Assembly: GCA_049840595.1 (NCBI GenBank)
Contig: JASGKO010000014.1
Coordinates: 18,220-82,219 of the forward strand
Source: JASGKO01 sp049840595
GTDB taxonomy: Bacteria; Verrucomicrobiota; Verrucomicrobiia; Chthoniobacterales; Chthoniobacteraceae
Reading direction: 5' to 3'
DNA: 64,000 bases
The position numbers were made by a program, and so were the translations under genes. The notes under the pieces were generated by a model, which was not told the origin of the DNA, did no database searches, and worked only from the letters and a program-made list of their open reading frames with translations. Of the stretch, positions 54,289 through 63,096 are shown piece after piece. Within the stretch, counting starts at the first letter, position 1; every line of letters begins with the position of its first letter.

Positions 54289-55449
54289 ATGCCCTCCCTC
54301 GATGAACAACTCGCGGAGCTCCACGCCCGCTCGCTCCACCGCCAGCTCCGCGAGATCACCTCGCCCCCCGGCACCGAGATGGAATTTGCCGGGGAAAAGC
54401 TCGTCAACTTTTCCAGCAACGACTACCTCGGCCTCGCCAGCGAGCCTTTTCTTCGCGAAGCCGCCAAGCGCGCCATCGACGAGTACGGCGTCGGCTCCGG
54501 TGCGGCCCGCCTCGTCTGCGGCACCCTCTCCCCGCACGTGCGGCTGGAGGAGCGCCTCGCCGAGTTCAAAGGCACCACCGCCGCCCTCACCTTTTCCAGC
54601 GGCTACGCTGCCGCCGTCGGCACCATCGGCGCCCTCATGGGCAGCGACGACGTCATCATCCTCGACAAGCTCTGCCACGCCTCGCTCATCGACGGCGCGC
54701 GCCTCTCCGGCGCCATCGTCCGCGTCTTCCCGCACAACCACCTCGGCAAGCTGGAGAGTCACCTGCAATGGGCCCGCGAACATCACCCCGACGCCCGCGT
54801 CCTCGTCATCACCGAGTCCGTCTTCAGCATGGACGGCGACCTCGCCCCGCTCGCGGAAATCGTCGAGATCAAGCAACGCTACGATGCGCTGCTGATGGTC
54901 GATGAAGCGCACGCCACCGGCGTGATCGGGGCGAATGGCAACGGCCTCATCTCCGCGCTCGGCCTCAATCGCAAGGTGGAAATCCACATGGGCACGATGA
55001 GCAAATCGCTCGGCGTCAGCGGCGGCTTCATCTGCGGCAGCCGCAAGTTGATCGACCTGCTCATCAACCGCGCCCGCAGCTTCATCTACTCCACCTCGCC
55101 CCCCGCCGCCCTCGCCGCCGCCGCCCAGGCCGCCCTCGACTTTCTCGCCTCCCCCCAAGGCGAGCAGCGCCGCATGAAATTGTGGAAAAACCTCCGTCAA
55201 CTCGAGCACGAGTTACCCGTCAGCAACCCCACACGCCCCAAGATCGAGAGCGCCATCATCCCCCTCATCATCGGCGAAGAAGAGGCCGCCCTGCACGCCG
55301 CCCGCACCCTGCGCAAGCGCGGCTGCTTCGTCCCCGCCATCCGCTACCCCACCGTCGCCAAAGGCAGCGCCCGCCTCCGCCTCACCCTCTCCGCCCGCCA
55401 CACCCCCGAGCAAATCACCATGCTCTGCAGCGTCCTCGCCAAGCGGTAG
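54289..55449 (+). CDS. bioF: 8-amino-7-oxononanoate synthase
   Basis: Start ATG 54289 (MPSLDEQLAELHARSLHRQL); 386 residues, the BioF length. Signatures: NFSSNDYLGLASEP, GVGSGAARLVCGT, DEAHATGVIGANGNGL, and the PLP lysine in GTMSKSLGVSGGFICG. It joins pimeloyl thioester and alanine in biotin synthesis. Related 2-amino-3-ketobutyrate ligases share most motifs, so the substrate is likely but not certain; no other bio genes are in the window. Confidence 0.87.
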   Translation: MPSLDEQLAELHARSLHRQLREITSPPGTEMEFAGEKLVNFSSNDYLGLASEPFLREAAKRAIDEYGVGSGAARLVCGTLSPHVRLEERLAEFKGTTAALTFSSGYAAAVGTIGALMGSDDVIILDKLCHASLIDGARLSGAIVRVFPHNHLGKLESHLQWAREHHPDARVLVITESVFSMDGDLAPLAEIVEIKQRYDALLMVDEAHATGVIGANGNGLISALGLNRKVEIHMGTMSKSLGVSGGFICGSRKLIDLLINRARSFIYSTSPPAALAAAAQAALDFLASPQGEQRRMKLWKNLRQLEHELPVSNPTRPKIESAIIPLIIGEEEAALHAARTLRKRGCFVPAIRYPTVAKGSARLRLTLSARHTPEQITMLCSVLAKR

Positions 55450-55895
55450 CGTAAAGCTAAGCACAATCTTATTCAGAATCTGATTCGCTCAATATCTGCA
55501 ATCTCTCATGAACCAACCGTTCTGCTGATTCCATACTATCGATAAGAGATGGATGGTCGATCTCAGAGGGTGGACCGAAACTCAATGAGCACCGGGAGCA
55601 GGGTTAAAAGACAGATTTTTAACCGCGGATGGCGCGGATCAAAGGTCAGCCCATCCGTGTCATCCGCGGTTAAATTTTGCTTTCCATGACTTTCGGTTCC
55701 CTCTCTCAGACCACCATGTGCCTCGCCACTGCGGAGCGCCACTTGTTTGGTGGTAAACATGGGCTCTGAAGAAGCCTATCCCACGTATGATGATTCTTAA
55801 AAATCTGCGGTAAGATATCGCCACACGTGCGGAGACGCTTCGGAACCAGTGAAAAACGAATCACCAATTTAAATCACATCATTCATGTGATGCCA
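55450..55895. other. Intergenic region with repeat A
   Basis: Apart from repeat A at 55616-55676 it holds AT-richer sequence with no credible ORF; ends at the small hypothetical gene on the minus strand. Confidence 0.6.
55616..55676. repeat. Intergenic inverted repeat, family A (copy 3)
   Basis: TTTTTAACCGCGGATGGCGC and CATCCGCGGTTAAA around GATCAAAGGTCAGCCCATCC. Confidence 0.85.
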
Positions 55896-56237
55896 TTAGG
55901 TATTATCATCTCTAAAATATGTCGGTGGCAGCGGATGTTCGAACCGCTGGCCATCAGCAAATGCCTCATGAATATCGGGAGGCAACATGTCACTCGCCCG
56001 TTTATAAAATGACTCACTCAGAACATCGAAAGCGCCACCTGAATTCTTCGTGCCGAGAAACCGCTCGACCGCCTGTAGTCCTGGGTAGTGCATCGGTTGA
56101 TGAAAGAATTGAACCAACTCCGCCAGAGTTTGATGCACATACATCAAGTCACGCAGTGACACAGTCACCATTCTGTCTGGCGGAATCGTATCAAGACCAA
56201 ACTCAACCCGCTGCTTTATTGTACCGTATTCTACCAT
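55896..56237 (-). CDS. Hypothetical protein, 113 residues
   Basis: Start chosen at ATG 56237 (MVEYGTIKQRVEFGLDTIPP). It has the look of a real globular protein (VTVSLRDLMYVHQTLAELVQ, FFHQPMHYPGLQAVERFLG, KRASDMLPPDIHEAF, a PPTYFRDD end) but no family is recognised and no good ribosome binding site is present. It is AT-richer than the genes on either side, which may mean recent acquisition. The dense repeat region beside it fits an accessory gene. Confidence 0.55.
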   Translation of the reverse strand: MVEYGTIKQRVEFGLDTIPPDRMVTVSLRDLMYVHQTLAELVQFFHQPMHYPGLQAVERFLGTKNSGGAFDVLSESFYKRASDMLPPDIHEAFADGQRFEHPLPPTYFRDDNT

Positions 56238-56271
56238 AGCGTGAAACCATATAAAAAATTGTAACCTATTG

Positions 56272-57537
56272 CTACGGGAACAGCCCCCGCGCCTGCTTTG
56301 CCGCCACCACCCGCTCCACACCGATCGCCATCGCCGCCATGCGGTGCGTGATCTTCGCGTCCTTCGCCCGCTTGATCACGGTGGTGAAGGATTGCTCCAG
56401 AATGCGGAACAACTTGTCCATCACCTCGGTCTCGTTCCAGAAGAACTGCGAGAGCCCCTGCAGCCACTCGAAGTAGGAAACGATCACGCCACCAGCGTTG
56501 CACAGAATATCCGGGATGACGAAAATTTCGCTCCAGCGCTCGCCGAGAATGATGTCGGCATCCGGCGTGGTCGGCCCGTTCGCCGCCTCGGCCAGAATGC
56601 GGCATTGCAGCTTGCCCGCGTTCTCCCCGGTGATCACGCCTTCCAGCGCCGCCGGGACGAGAATGTCGCACTTCATGGTCAGCAATTCCTTCGGATCGAT
56701 TTCGCCCGCGCCGGGGAAGCCTTTCAGCACCCCGCCATGCGACTGCGCGTATTGATCCGCCGCATTCACATCGATGCCGTGCTCGTTATAAAGCGCCACC
56801 GTGTGATCGCTCACGCCAATCACTTTCACGCCCGTCTTGTTCGCCAGCCCCAGCGCCGCCACCGCGCCCACGTTGCCAAAGCCTTGAATGATCGCCGTGC
56901 ACTGGCTCGGCTGAATTTTCAGCATGTTGAGCGCGCGCTCGATCAGGTAAACCACGCCGCGCCCGGTGGCCTCGCGACGGCCAATCGTGCCGCCGACCGA
57001 GACCGGCTTGCCCGTCACGATCTCCGGCACCGCATAGCCCTTGTAAACGGAATAGGTATCCATGCACCACGCCATCACCTGCTCGCCGGTGCCCATGTCG
57101 GGCCCGAGAATATCGGTGTGCGGCCCCACGAAAGGAATCATCTCCTGCATGTAGCGCCGCGAAACCGCTTCCAACTCGCGATGCGAAAGCAGGCGGGTAT
57201 CGACCGTCACCCCGCCCTTCGCCCCGCCATACGGCAACCCCGCGAGCGCGCATTTCCAGCTCATCCACATCGCGAGCGCAGCCACTTCGCCGAGCGTCAC
57301 CCGCGGATGAAACCGCGTGCCGCCCTTGGTCGGGCCGAACGCCAGATGATGCTGCACGCGGTAACCTTCAAAGACCGTCACCGAGCCGTCGTCGCGGCGA
57401 ATCGGCAGCGTCACCGCCATCGTGCGCTTGGGATAGAGCAGGCGCGCGCGCAGGTCTTTGTCGAGATTGAGGTAGTCGCCTACGACGCGGAATTGTTCGC
57501 AGGCCATGTCGAACGTCGGATCGGAGAAAATTTGCAT
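56272..57537 (-). CDS. gdhA: Glutamate/leucine dehydrogenase family enzyme
   Basis: Start chosen at ATG 57537 (MQIFSDPTFDMACEQFRVVG), which has GGAG 9 bases ahead; an ATG at 57579 lacks such a site. 421 residues. Catalytic-domain motifs: GGTRFHPRVTLGEVAALAMW, KCALAGLPYGGAKGGVTVD with the catalytic lysine, and GPDMGTGEQVMAWCMDTYS. Rossmann domain: IQGFGNVGAVAALGLANKTG. The enzyme interconverts glutamate and 2-oxoglutarate with NAD(P)+; leucine or phenylalanine specificity cannot be excluded from sequence alone. Intact frame. Confidence 0.92.
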   Translation of the reverse strand: MQIFSDPTFDMACEQFRVVGDYLNLDKDLRARLLYPKRTMAVTLPIRRDDGSVTVFEGYRVQHHLAFGPTKGGTRFHPRVTLGEVAALAMWMSWKCALAGLPYGGAKGGVTVDTRLLSHRELEAVSRRYMQEMIPFVGPHTDILGPDMGTGEQVMAWCMDTYSVYKGYAVPEIVTGKPVSVGGTIGRREATGRGVVYLIERALNMLKIQPSQCTAIIQGFGNVGAVAALGLANKTGVKVIGVSDHTVALYNEHGIDVNAADQYAQSHGGVLKGFPGAGEIDPKELLTMKCDILVPAALEGVITGENAGKLQCRILAEAANGPTTPDADIILGERWSEIFVIPDILCNAGGVIVSYFEWLQGLSQFFWNETEVMDKLFRILEQSFTTVIKRAKDAKITHRMAAMAIGVERVVAAKQARGLFP

Positions 57538-57804
57538 AAGCAGGGGCTCCAGACTACTCACACCCGCCCGACCTCTCATGGACCGGAGCGAGTGTGTAAT
57601 GACATCATCGTCACTTGTGTGACATACTGTAACCAGTCTTTAGAGATTTCCTGTAAAATCTTTGTATTTTTCCGGGCCCTTGATTCCCACCCCACCCCGA
57701 CCGAAGCTCTTCGTTTAAACGTGGAGCGATTCGTGTTTTGCCGAAACAGACGCTCCAGGTCGTTAAATCCCCGTCCGCTTCGCATACCGCGCCCTCCATC
57801 CCCA

Positions 57805-57860
57805 CGCCCTTGGACTGCGGCGACACGTCGCCGCTTTCTCCACGCGAGACACGTCTCGCC
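57805..57860. repeat. Intergenic double-palindrome repeat, family B (copy 4)
   Basis: CGGCGACACGTCGCCG and GCGAGACACGTCTCGC joined by CTTTCTCCAC. Lies in the 366-base gap 57538-57903, which has no other feature I can support. Confidence 0.85.
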
Positions 57861-57903
57861 CCCCAACGCGCAGCGCACTAATCCCTCATTTTTTAAACTC
57901 CCC

Positions 57904-60013
57904 CTACCCCGCCGCCGCCGAAGCCTTCGTGAGCCGGTCGAGAATCGCATGACCGATTCCCTCCGCCGGCACTCGCTCCGCGACAATCACATCCAGCTCC
58001 GCCTCGTCGAGCTTGCGCATCGCGGCAAAGATCCCCGCCGCCGCCTCGCGCAAATCGCCCCGCGCGCTGAGCACTTCGACCACGGTATAGCTTCCCGCGG
58101 TCTTCTTCACCGGCTTCCACGCCAGCAGCCCGGCGCGCCAGTTTGCCTCCGGCACAAAATCCGCCGCCTGATCCACCAGCACCAGCGGCGTGCGCGGCGC
58201 GTAGTGGCTCTTCAACTGCCCCGGCGCGGTGGGATGCAACTCCACCCCGTGCGCCTGCTCCACCTCGCCAAAGCGCGCCAGTTCCTCCGGCGTCACCGGG
58301 CCATTGCGCAAAATCCGCAGCACGTTCCCCACCACCTCCACAATCGTCGATTCCACCCCGTGCGCGGTCGGCCCGCCATCCACCACCATCGGGATGCGCC
58401 CGCCCAGCTCGGTGATCACATGCTCCGCCCGCGTCGGGCTGATCCGCCCAAACCGGTTCGCGCTCGGCGCCGCCAGCGGACCGCCAAACGCTTGTAAAAC
58501 TTCCTTCAACACCGGATGCGACGGCATCCGCACCGCCACCGTCTCCAGGCCCGAGGTCACCAGATCCGGCACCGCTTTTTGGCGCGGGAGAATCAGCGTC
58601 AGCGGCCCGGGCCAGAAGGCGCGCATCAACTCGCGCACCGTTCCCTCCGCCGGCACCACCGCGATTTTCTGCAGCATCGCCTCATCGGCCACATGCACGA
58701 TGAGCGGATCGAAAAACGGTCGCTCCTTCGCTTCAAAAACTTTCGCCACCGCCTCGGGGCGCAGCGCATCCGCCGCCAGGCCATAGACCGTCTCGGTGGG
58801 AATCGCCACCGGCTCGCCCCGGCGCAACCACGCCACCGCATCGGCCACGCTGCCCAGGCGGGTCTCGGTCCACTCGCCCTTCAACGCGGCCCGCGCGGCC
58901 ACCACTTTTTCCGCCGCCTCTTCCGAGGTCGCGGCAAAGGCCAGCAGGTGCCCCATCTTCCGCCCGGGACGCGGATCGGATTTCCCGTAAAGATGCAGCT
59001 CCACCCCCGGGATGGCCAGCGCGGCCGTCCAGTCCGGCTCGCCATTCGCCCACACGTCGCCGAGCAGATTCGCCATTGCGCACGGGCGCAGCAGCTCCGT
59101 CGAGCCGAGCGGCAGCCCGCACACCGCGCGCAGTTGCTGCTCGAACTGGCTCGTCACGCAGCCGCCAAAGGAATAGTGGCCGGAATTGTGCGGCCGCGGC
59201 GCAATCTCGTTTACCAGCAGCGAATCATCGGCCAGCAGGAACAGCTCCACCGCCAGCAGCCCCACCACCCCGATCTTCTCCGCCACCGTGCAGGCCAGCT
59301 TCGCCGCCGCCTGCTCCAGCTTCGGCTTGCCGTAGGGCACGCGCGAGACATCGAGGATGTGATGGGCATGCGTATTGTGCGGCACCGGGAACGTGCGCAA
59401 CTCCCCATTCACCCCGCGCGCGACCAGCACCGAGAGCTCATCGGTAAAAGGCACCCACTCCTCCAGCACCGCGAGCGTGCTGTCGAATTCGCGCCAGATC
59501 TTCGCGAGGTCGTCGCCTTCCACGATCTTGCGCTGGCCCTTGCCATCGTAGCCGAAGGCCGCCGTCTTGAGCACGCAGGGCACGCCCAGCTCCTTCACCG
59601 CACTTTGCAGCGCGACGAGGCTGGAGATTTCGCGAAACCGCGGCAACGGCAGGCCCGCGCCAAACAGAAACTGCTTCTCCCGCAGGCGGTGCTGCGCAAT
59701 GTGCAGCACCGAGCCGGCCAGGCCGCACCTCGCAATGCTCCGCGCACCACTCGATCGTCTGCACGGGAATGTTTTCAAACTCGAAGGTGAGCACGTCGAT
59801 CTTGCGCGCAAAGTCGCGGACGGCTTTTTCATCATCGTAGGAAGCGCAGATCTCCACATCGGCGATGTGCCCCGTCGGCGTGTCGTCATCCGGGCTGAAG
59901 GTATGGACGCGGTAGCCCATCTGGCGGGCCTCGATGGCAAACATGCGGCCCAACTGCCCCCCGCCCATCACCCCAATCGTGCTGCCGGGCAAAAATACAC
60001 GCGGCGCACTCAT
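57904..60013 (-). CDS. purK: Fusion protein PurK-Sua5: carboxyaminoimidazole ribonucleotide synthase plus threonylcarbamoyl-AMP synthase (one frameshift)
   Basis: Start ATG 60013 (MSAPRVFLPGSTIGVMGGGQ). The PurK half (about 58870-60013, 380 residues) has GVMGGGQLGRMFAIEARQMG, VLTFEFENIPVQTIEWC, LKTAAFGYDGKGQRKI, NEIAPRPHNSGHYS and the family end PGRKMGHLLAFAATS. The frame shifts near 59730; removing one base gives VRPAGSVLHIAQHRLREKQ. Without any stop or shift at the junction (near 58870) the chain goes on as a complete Sua5/YwlC enzyme (321 residues): AIPTETVYGLAADALRPEAV, KERPFFDPLIVHV, RMPSHPVLKEVL, SANRFGRISPT, DGGPTAHGVESTIVEV and the C-terminal Sua5 domain. PurK makes N5-CAIR for purines; Sua5 makes threonylcarbamoyl-AMP for tRNA t6A. 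The start overlaps purE's stop by 4 bases. Confidence 0.9.
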
Positions 60014-60510
60014 GATAGCGGAGGAAGCGTCTGGCCGAGCACGGTCGAGGTCTGGTCGTTGCGGAAAGCTTCCAGGGCGACGCGGATTTTCTCATCGGTC
60101 GTCGCCAGAATCGCCGCCGCCAGCAGCCCGGCATTCTTCGCTCCCGCCGCGCCGATGGCGAGGGTGCCGACGGGAATGCCCCCGGGCATCTGCACGATGG
60201 AAAGCAACGAATCCATGCCCTTGAGCGCCTTGCTCTCGACCGGCACGCCCAGCACCGGCACCCACGTTTGCGCGGCAATCATCCCGGGCAAATGCGCGGC
60301 GCCGCCGGCTCCGGCAATGATCACCCGCAGACCACGACCCGCCGCATTCCGGGCAAAATCCGCCATCTTTTCCGGAGTGCGATGGGCGGAAACGATATCC
60401 GTCTCCACGCTCACCCCCAACTGCTTCAGCACCTCGGCGGCGTGACGCATCGTCTCCCAATCGGAGTGGCTTCCCATTACTACGGCGACCTGTGGCTTCT
60501 CGGTTTGCAT
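60010..60510 (-). CDS. purE: N5-carboxyaminoimidazole ribonucleotide mutase
   Basis: 166 residues with the class I PurE motifs: VAVVMGSHSDWETMRHAAEV, DIVSAHRTPEKMADFA, IIAGAGGAAHLPGMIAAQTW, and VPVESKALKGMDSLLSIVQM with PGGIPVGTLAIG. It converts N5-CAIR to CAIR after PurK. The stop overlaps the purK start (ATGA at 60010-60013), so the steps are co-translated. ATG 60510, divergent from cspA. Confidence 0.97.
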   Translation of the reverse strand: MQTEKPQVAVVMGSHSDWETMRHAAEVLKQLGVSVETDIVSAHRTPEKMADFARNAAGRGLRVIIAGAGGAAHLPGMIAAQTWVPVLGVPVESKALKGMDSLLSIVQMPGGIPVGTLAIGAAGAKNAGLLAAAILATTDEKIRVALEAFRNDQTSTVLGQTLPPLS

Positions 60511-60607
60511 GGCAAAAATGTTCCGCCTCCAGCAATGCCGAGCCCCGCCCCCATGTAAAGGGCGAAATCATCGGAAAACACCCCGTTGTTTCCCCAAAAT
60601 AACGGAA

Positions 60608-60636
60608 TTGACACCGGTTGATAAATCCAGTATCAA
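60608..60636 (+). promoter_or_regulatory. Sigma-70 type promoter of cspA
   Basis: TTGACA (60608-60613), 17-base spacer, TATCAA (60631-60636). It implies a 5' leader of about 70 bases before ATG 60711, the length range seen in cold-shock mRNAs. Confidence 0.7.
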
Positions 60637-60710
60637 AATTCCTATTCAGTCTGCACTGGACTAAATCTGACATCACTAATACATCAGCATACCGTAACGG
60701 CGAAGTAACT

Positions 60711-60918
60711 ATGGCAAGAGGAACTGTAAAATGGTTTAATGGAAAGAAAGGCTTCGGATTCATCGTAGATCCGCAAGTCACCACGGACATCTTCGTTCAT
60801 TATTCCGAAATCAAGGTGCAGGGCTACCGTGTGCTCTACGAGGGCGATCAGGTCGAATATGAAGCTCGAGCAGAGCGATCGCGGTGCAAAAGCCTTGAAT
60901 GTGACGAAGATTGGCTAA
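60711..60918 (+). CDS. cspA: Cold-shock protein, CspA family (one frameshift)
   Basis: Start ATG 60711 (MARGTVKWFNGKKGFGFIVD). RNP1 KGFGFI and RNP2-like IFVHYSEI are present, with the loop GYRVLYEGDQVEYEA. As written the frame goes on to 60953 with an odd tail; dropping one base near 60866 gives the proper family ending QSDRGAKALNV then TKIG and a TAA at 60916. Corrected length is about 68 residues. It binds single-stranded nucleic acid and prevents RNA folding at low temperature. The corrected stop leaves 9 bases before aroK, so the two may be co-transcribed. Confidence 0.9.
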
Positions 60919-60927
60919 AATGGCGCG

Positions 60928-61484
60928 GTGAATCAACCCGCCGCCTTTCGTAATATCGTCCTCATCGGTTTCATGGGCAGCGGGAAATCGAGTGTGGGAC
61001 GATTGCTGGCTCGTCTGCTCGCGGGCCGGTTTGTGGATACCGATCAACTGGTGGTGAAACAGGCGGGCTGCGAGATCACGGAGCTTTTTCAAAAGCAAGG
61101 CGAGGACCATTTCCGGCAACTCGAAACCGAAGCCCTCACCAGCCTGCGCGGGCAAACCGGCCTCGTAATCGCCACCGGCGGCGGGATCGTCCTGCGCCCG
61201 GAAAATGTGGCCCTGCTCCACGACTCGGCTTCACCGTCTGGCTCACCGCGAGCGAGGAGGTAATCTTCAATCGGGTCTCCCGCAACCAGCGCCGTCCCCT
61301 GCTCCATACCGAGGACCCGCGCAAAACCGTCGCCGAGCTTTTCGCCAAACGCCGCGCTCTCTACGAGGCCGCCGCCCATCACACCATCGACAGCACCACC
61401 CTTAGCCATCAAAGCGTGGCCCAGCTCATTATCAACGAGATCCATCACCGCTTCCCCGACTCCGCCCCCGACGAAACGCAGTAG
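60928..61484 (+). CDS. aroK: Shikimate kinase (one frameshift)
   Basis: GTG start at 60928 (NQPAAFRNIVLIGFMGSGKS). P-loop GFMGSGKSSVG (about residues 14-24), the DTDQLV acid motif, GEDHFRQLE with the arginine that holds shikimate, and ATGGGIVLR. The ORF as written ends early at 61263; the family sequence continues one frame over from about 61232 (GFTVWLTASEEVIFNRVSRN with RRPLL, the lid arginines) to the TAG at 61482. Corrected length is about 185 residues, normal for AroK. It phosphorylates shikimate in the chorismate pathway. Confidence 0.92.
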
Positions 61485-61642
61485 GCCGGGTTCACGAATG
61501 GATGGCCCCGCTCCGCCATCCCGGGAACGATTCCCCTGGGACTCCGGGGAGCGCGTGCATCCCGCACACTGGTTCCAGCGTCCCCGCCGGAACGAACTTT
61601 CGTCCGCCTTCCGATGGTCCACTCACTTTCCATTGGCCGTGG

Positions 61643-61816
61643 CCCCGTTCCGGGTGGAGCACTCCGCTGGAGTGCCGTCCTCGGTGGCCCACCGAGGACA
61701 CCGGGGTGCGGGTTCCCTGCTGAAGCCGGCCTCTGGTAAAAATCACCCGCTCCCTCTTTCGGTCCGGCGAGCCGCCGGACCGCGCACTCCAGCGGAGTGC
61801 TCCACCCGGAACGGGG
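61643..61816. repeat. Perfect 33-bp inverted repeat, family G
   Basis: Arms 61643-61675 and 61784-61816 are exact reverse complements; both contain the inner palindrome GCACTCCGCTGGAGTGC or its near equivalent. Between them lie two smaller palindromes, TCGGTGGCCCACCGA and GGTCCGGCGAGCCGCCGGACC. Confidence 0.9.
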
Positions 61817-62014
61817 CTGGTGCTGGTCGAAGGGGTTTTGAAAATGGGAAACCGCCAAGGACTTGAATGCTTCCGAAACCAGCACCTGGAACGCTGCGCG
61901 GGCCGGAAAGTCTCAGCCCCCCGGAAAGCCACTCCAGTTAATCCGCTTGGGAGAAAACTCCTGCCGAGTTCACAAAATTTGGAAATGATTTTCGCGAATT
62001 GCGATAAAAGTCCC

Positions 62015-62072
62015 CACGCCCTTGGACTGCGGCGACACGTCGCCGCTTTCCCCGGCGAGACAAGTCTCGCCG
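62015..62072. repeat. Intergenic double-palindrome repeat, family B (copy 5)
   Basis: CGGCGACACGTCGCCG and GGCGAGACAAGTCTCGCC joined by CTTTCCCC, slightly shorter than the other copies. Confidence 0.85.
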
Positions 62073-62145
62073 CCCCAACGCGCAGCCAAAAATCCCCCTT
62101 CACCTTCGACCTCGCTCCCAAGCTCCAGCATGGGAGCGCACGGGG

Positions 62146-62200
62146 TGAGCGCGGATCAAAGGCAAGCCCATCCGCGATATCCGCGTAATCCGCGGTTAAA
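62146..62200. repeat. Intergenic inverted repeat, family A (copy 4)
   Basis: GAGCGCGGATCAAAGGCAAG then CCCATCCGCG and GTAATCCGCGGTTAAA. The left end is shorter than in the other copies. Confidence 0.8.
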
Positions 62201-62228
62201 TCCTGTTTGCCCCCCCGCTTTCCGTGTC

Positions 62229-63024
62229 TCAAAACCCGCACTTCCCCCGCACCTCATTCCAGTCCGACCGCTTGTCCAGCAGTCCCGCGAGATAACCGTC
62301 CGTCCGCGGCAGGGCGGTGACTTTCGCCAGCCGCTCCGGATGTTCCAACCGCGAAAAAATCACCCGCACGATCTTGCTCTTCGGCACCACTTTCTGGCTG
62401 TAGCCCACGTGCAGATTGCTCGACCAGAAGCGCACGCTATCCACGCCATCCTGCTTCTCTTCATCGAGAAAAATCACCGAGTGGCCGCGCTCCAGCTTTC
62501 CCACTTCGTCCGACCAGAAGATTTTCATGAAATCCCCCGGCCGGCGCCTTCGCATAGTCGGTAAAATTCGTGCCGAGCCCCAATTCCCGAAACAGGCGCG
62601 CCGTGCCCGGGCCATTCGCATTCCAGCGGCCCCACGCCCCGCGGCCATCGGGCATATTGGCAATCTGCGCCAGGCTTTTCACCGCGTCATCGCTCAACCG
62701 CAATCCCCCCTGCTCCTGCAGCGCTGCGACCGCTTTCAAAAAGACCAGATACGTCGCGCTCGAGCAAAAGCTGGGCATCGCCGCCTGCGGATTCACCGTG
62801 AGCTTCGGGCCCTCGGCACTCACCGCATTCTGCAGCTTCGTCATCGCCGTGCCCCCGGCCATGTAATCCCCGCCGGAGGGCATCTCCGCGATCTGGTAGA
62901 GAATCGTCGCATTGTAATCCGGCGCCGCCGGTTGCTGGGCCTGCGCCGGACGCCCAGCCATCGACATCACGAACGTCACCAACATCCATAACGCCGAAGA
63001 TGAGCCCAGATCGCGTAGTCGCAT
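62229..63024 (-). CDS. Secreted protein, possible Cys/His amidase (one frameshift)
   Basis: Start ATG 63024 (MRLRDLGSSSALWMLVTFVM) with a signal peptide ending near RPAQAQ. The first frame runs to DYAKAPAG; the next frame, from about 62540, gives DFMKIFWSDEVGKLERGHSV and continues to RGKCGF and the stop at 62229. The joined product has about 265 residues. A cysteine in MPSFCSSATYLVFLKA and a histidine in ERGHSVIFLDEE are spaced as in NlpC/CHAP-like papain-fold amidases, so peptidoglycan cleavage is possible but not shown. No family recognised with confidence. Divergent from the protease-like gene at 63097. Confidence 0.65.
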
Positions 63025-63096
63025 CCCTCGGAGATAGCGACTTTGGCCCCGATTGCAACCTTGTCTTGCGCGGTTTCCCATGCAAACTAGCTCACC

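Larger units (their letters stand above)
61485..62228. other. 740-base intergenic region of palindromic repeats
   Basis: Carries the 33-bp dyad at 61643-61816, repeat B at 62015, a CCCAAGCTCCAGCATGGGAG block at about 62115, and repeat A at 62146. The rest (61490-61640, 61830-62010) shows no gene. Confidence 0.7.
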
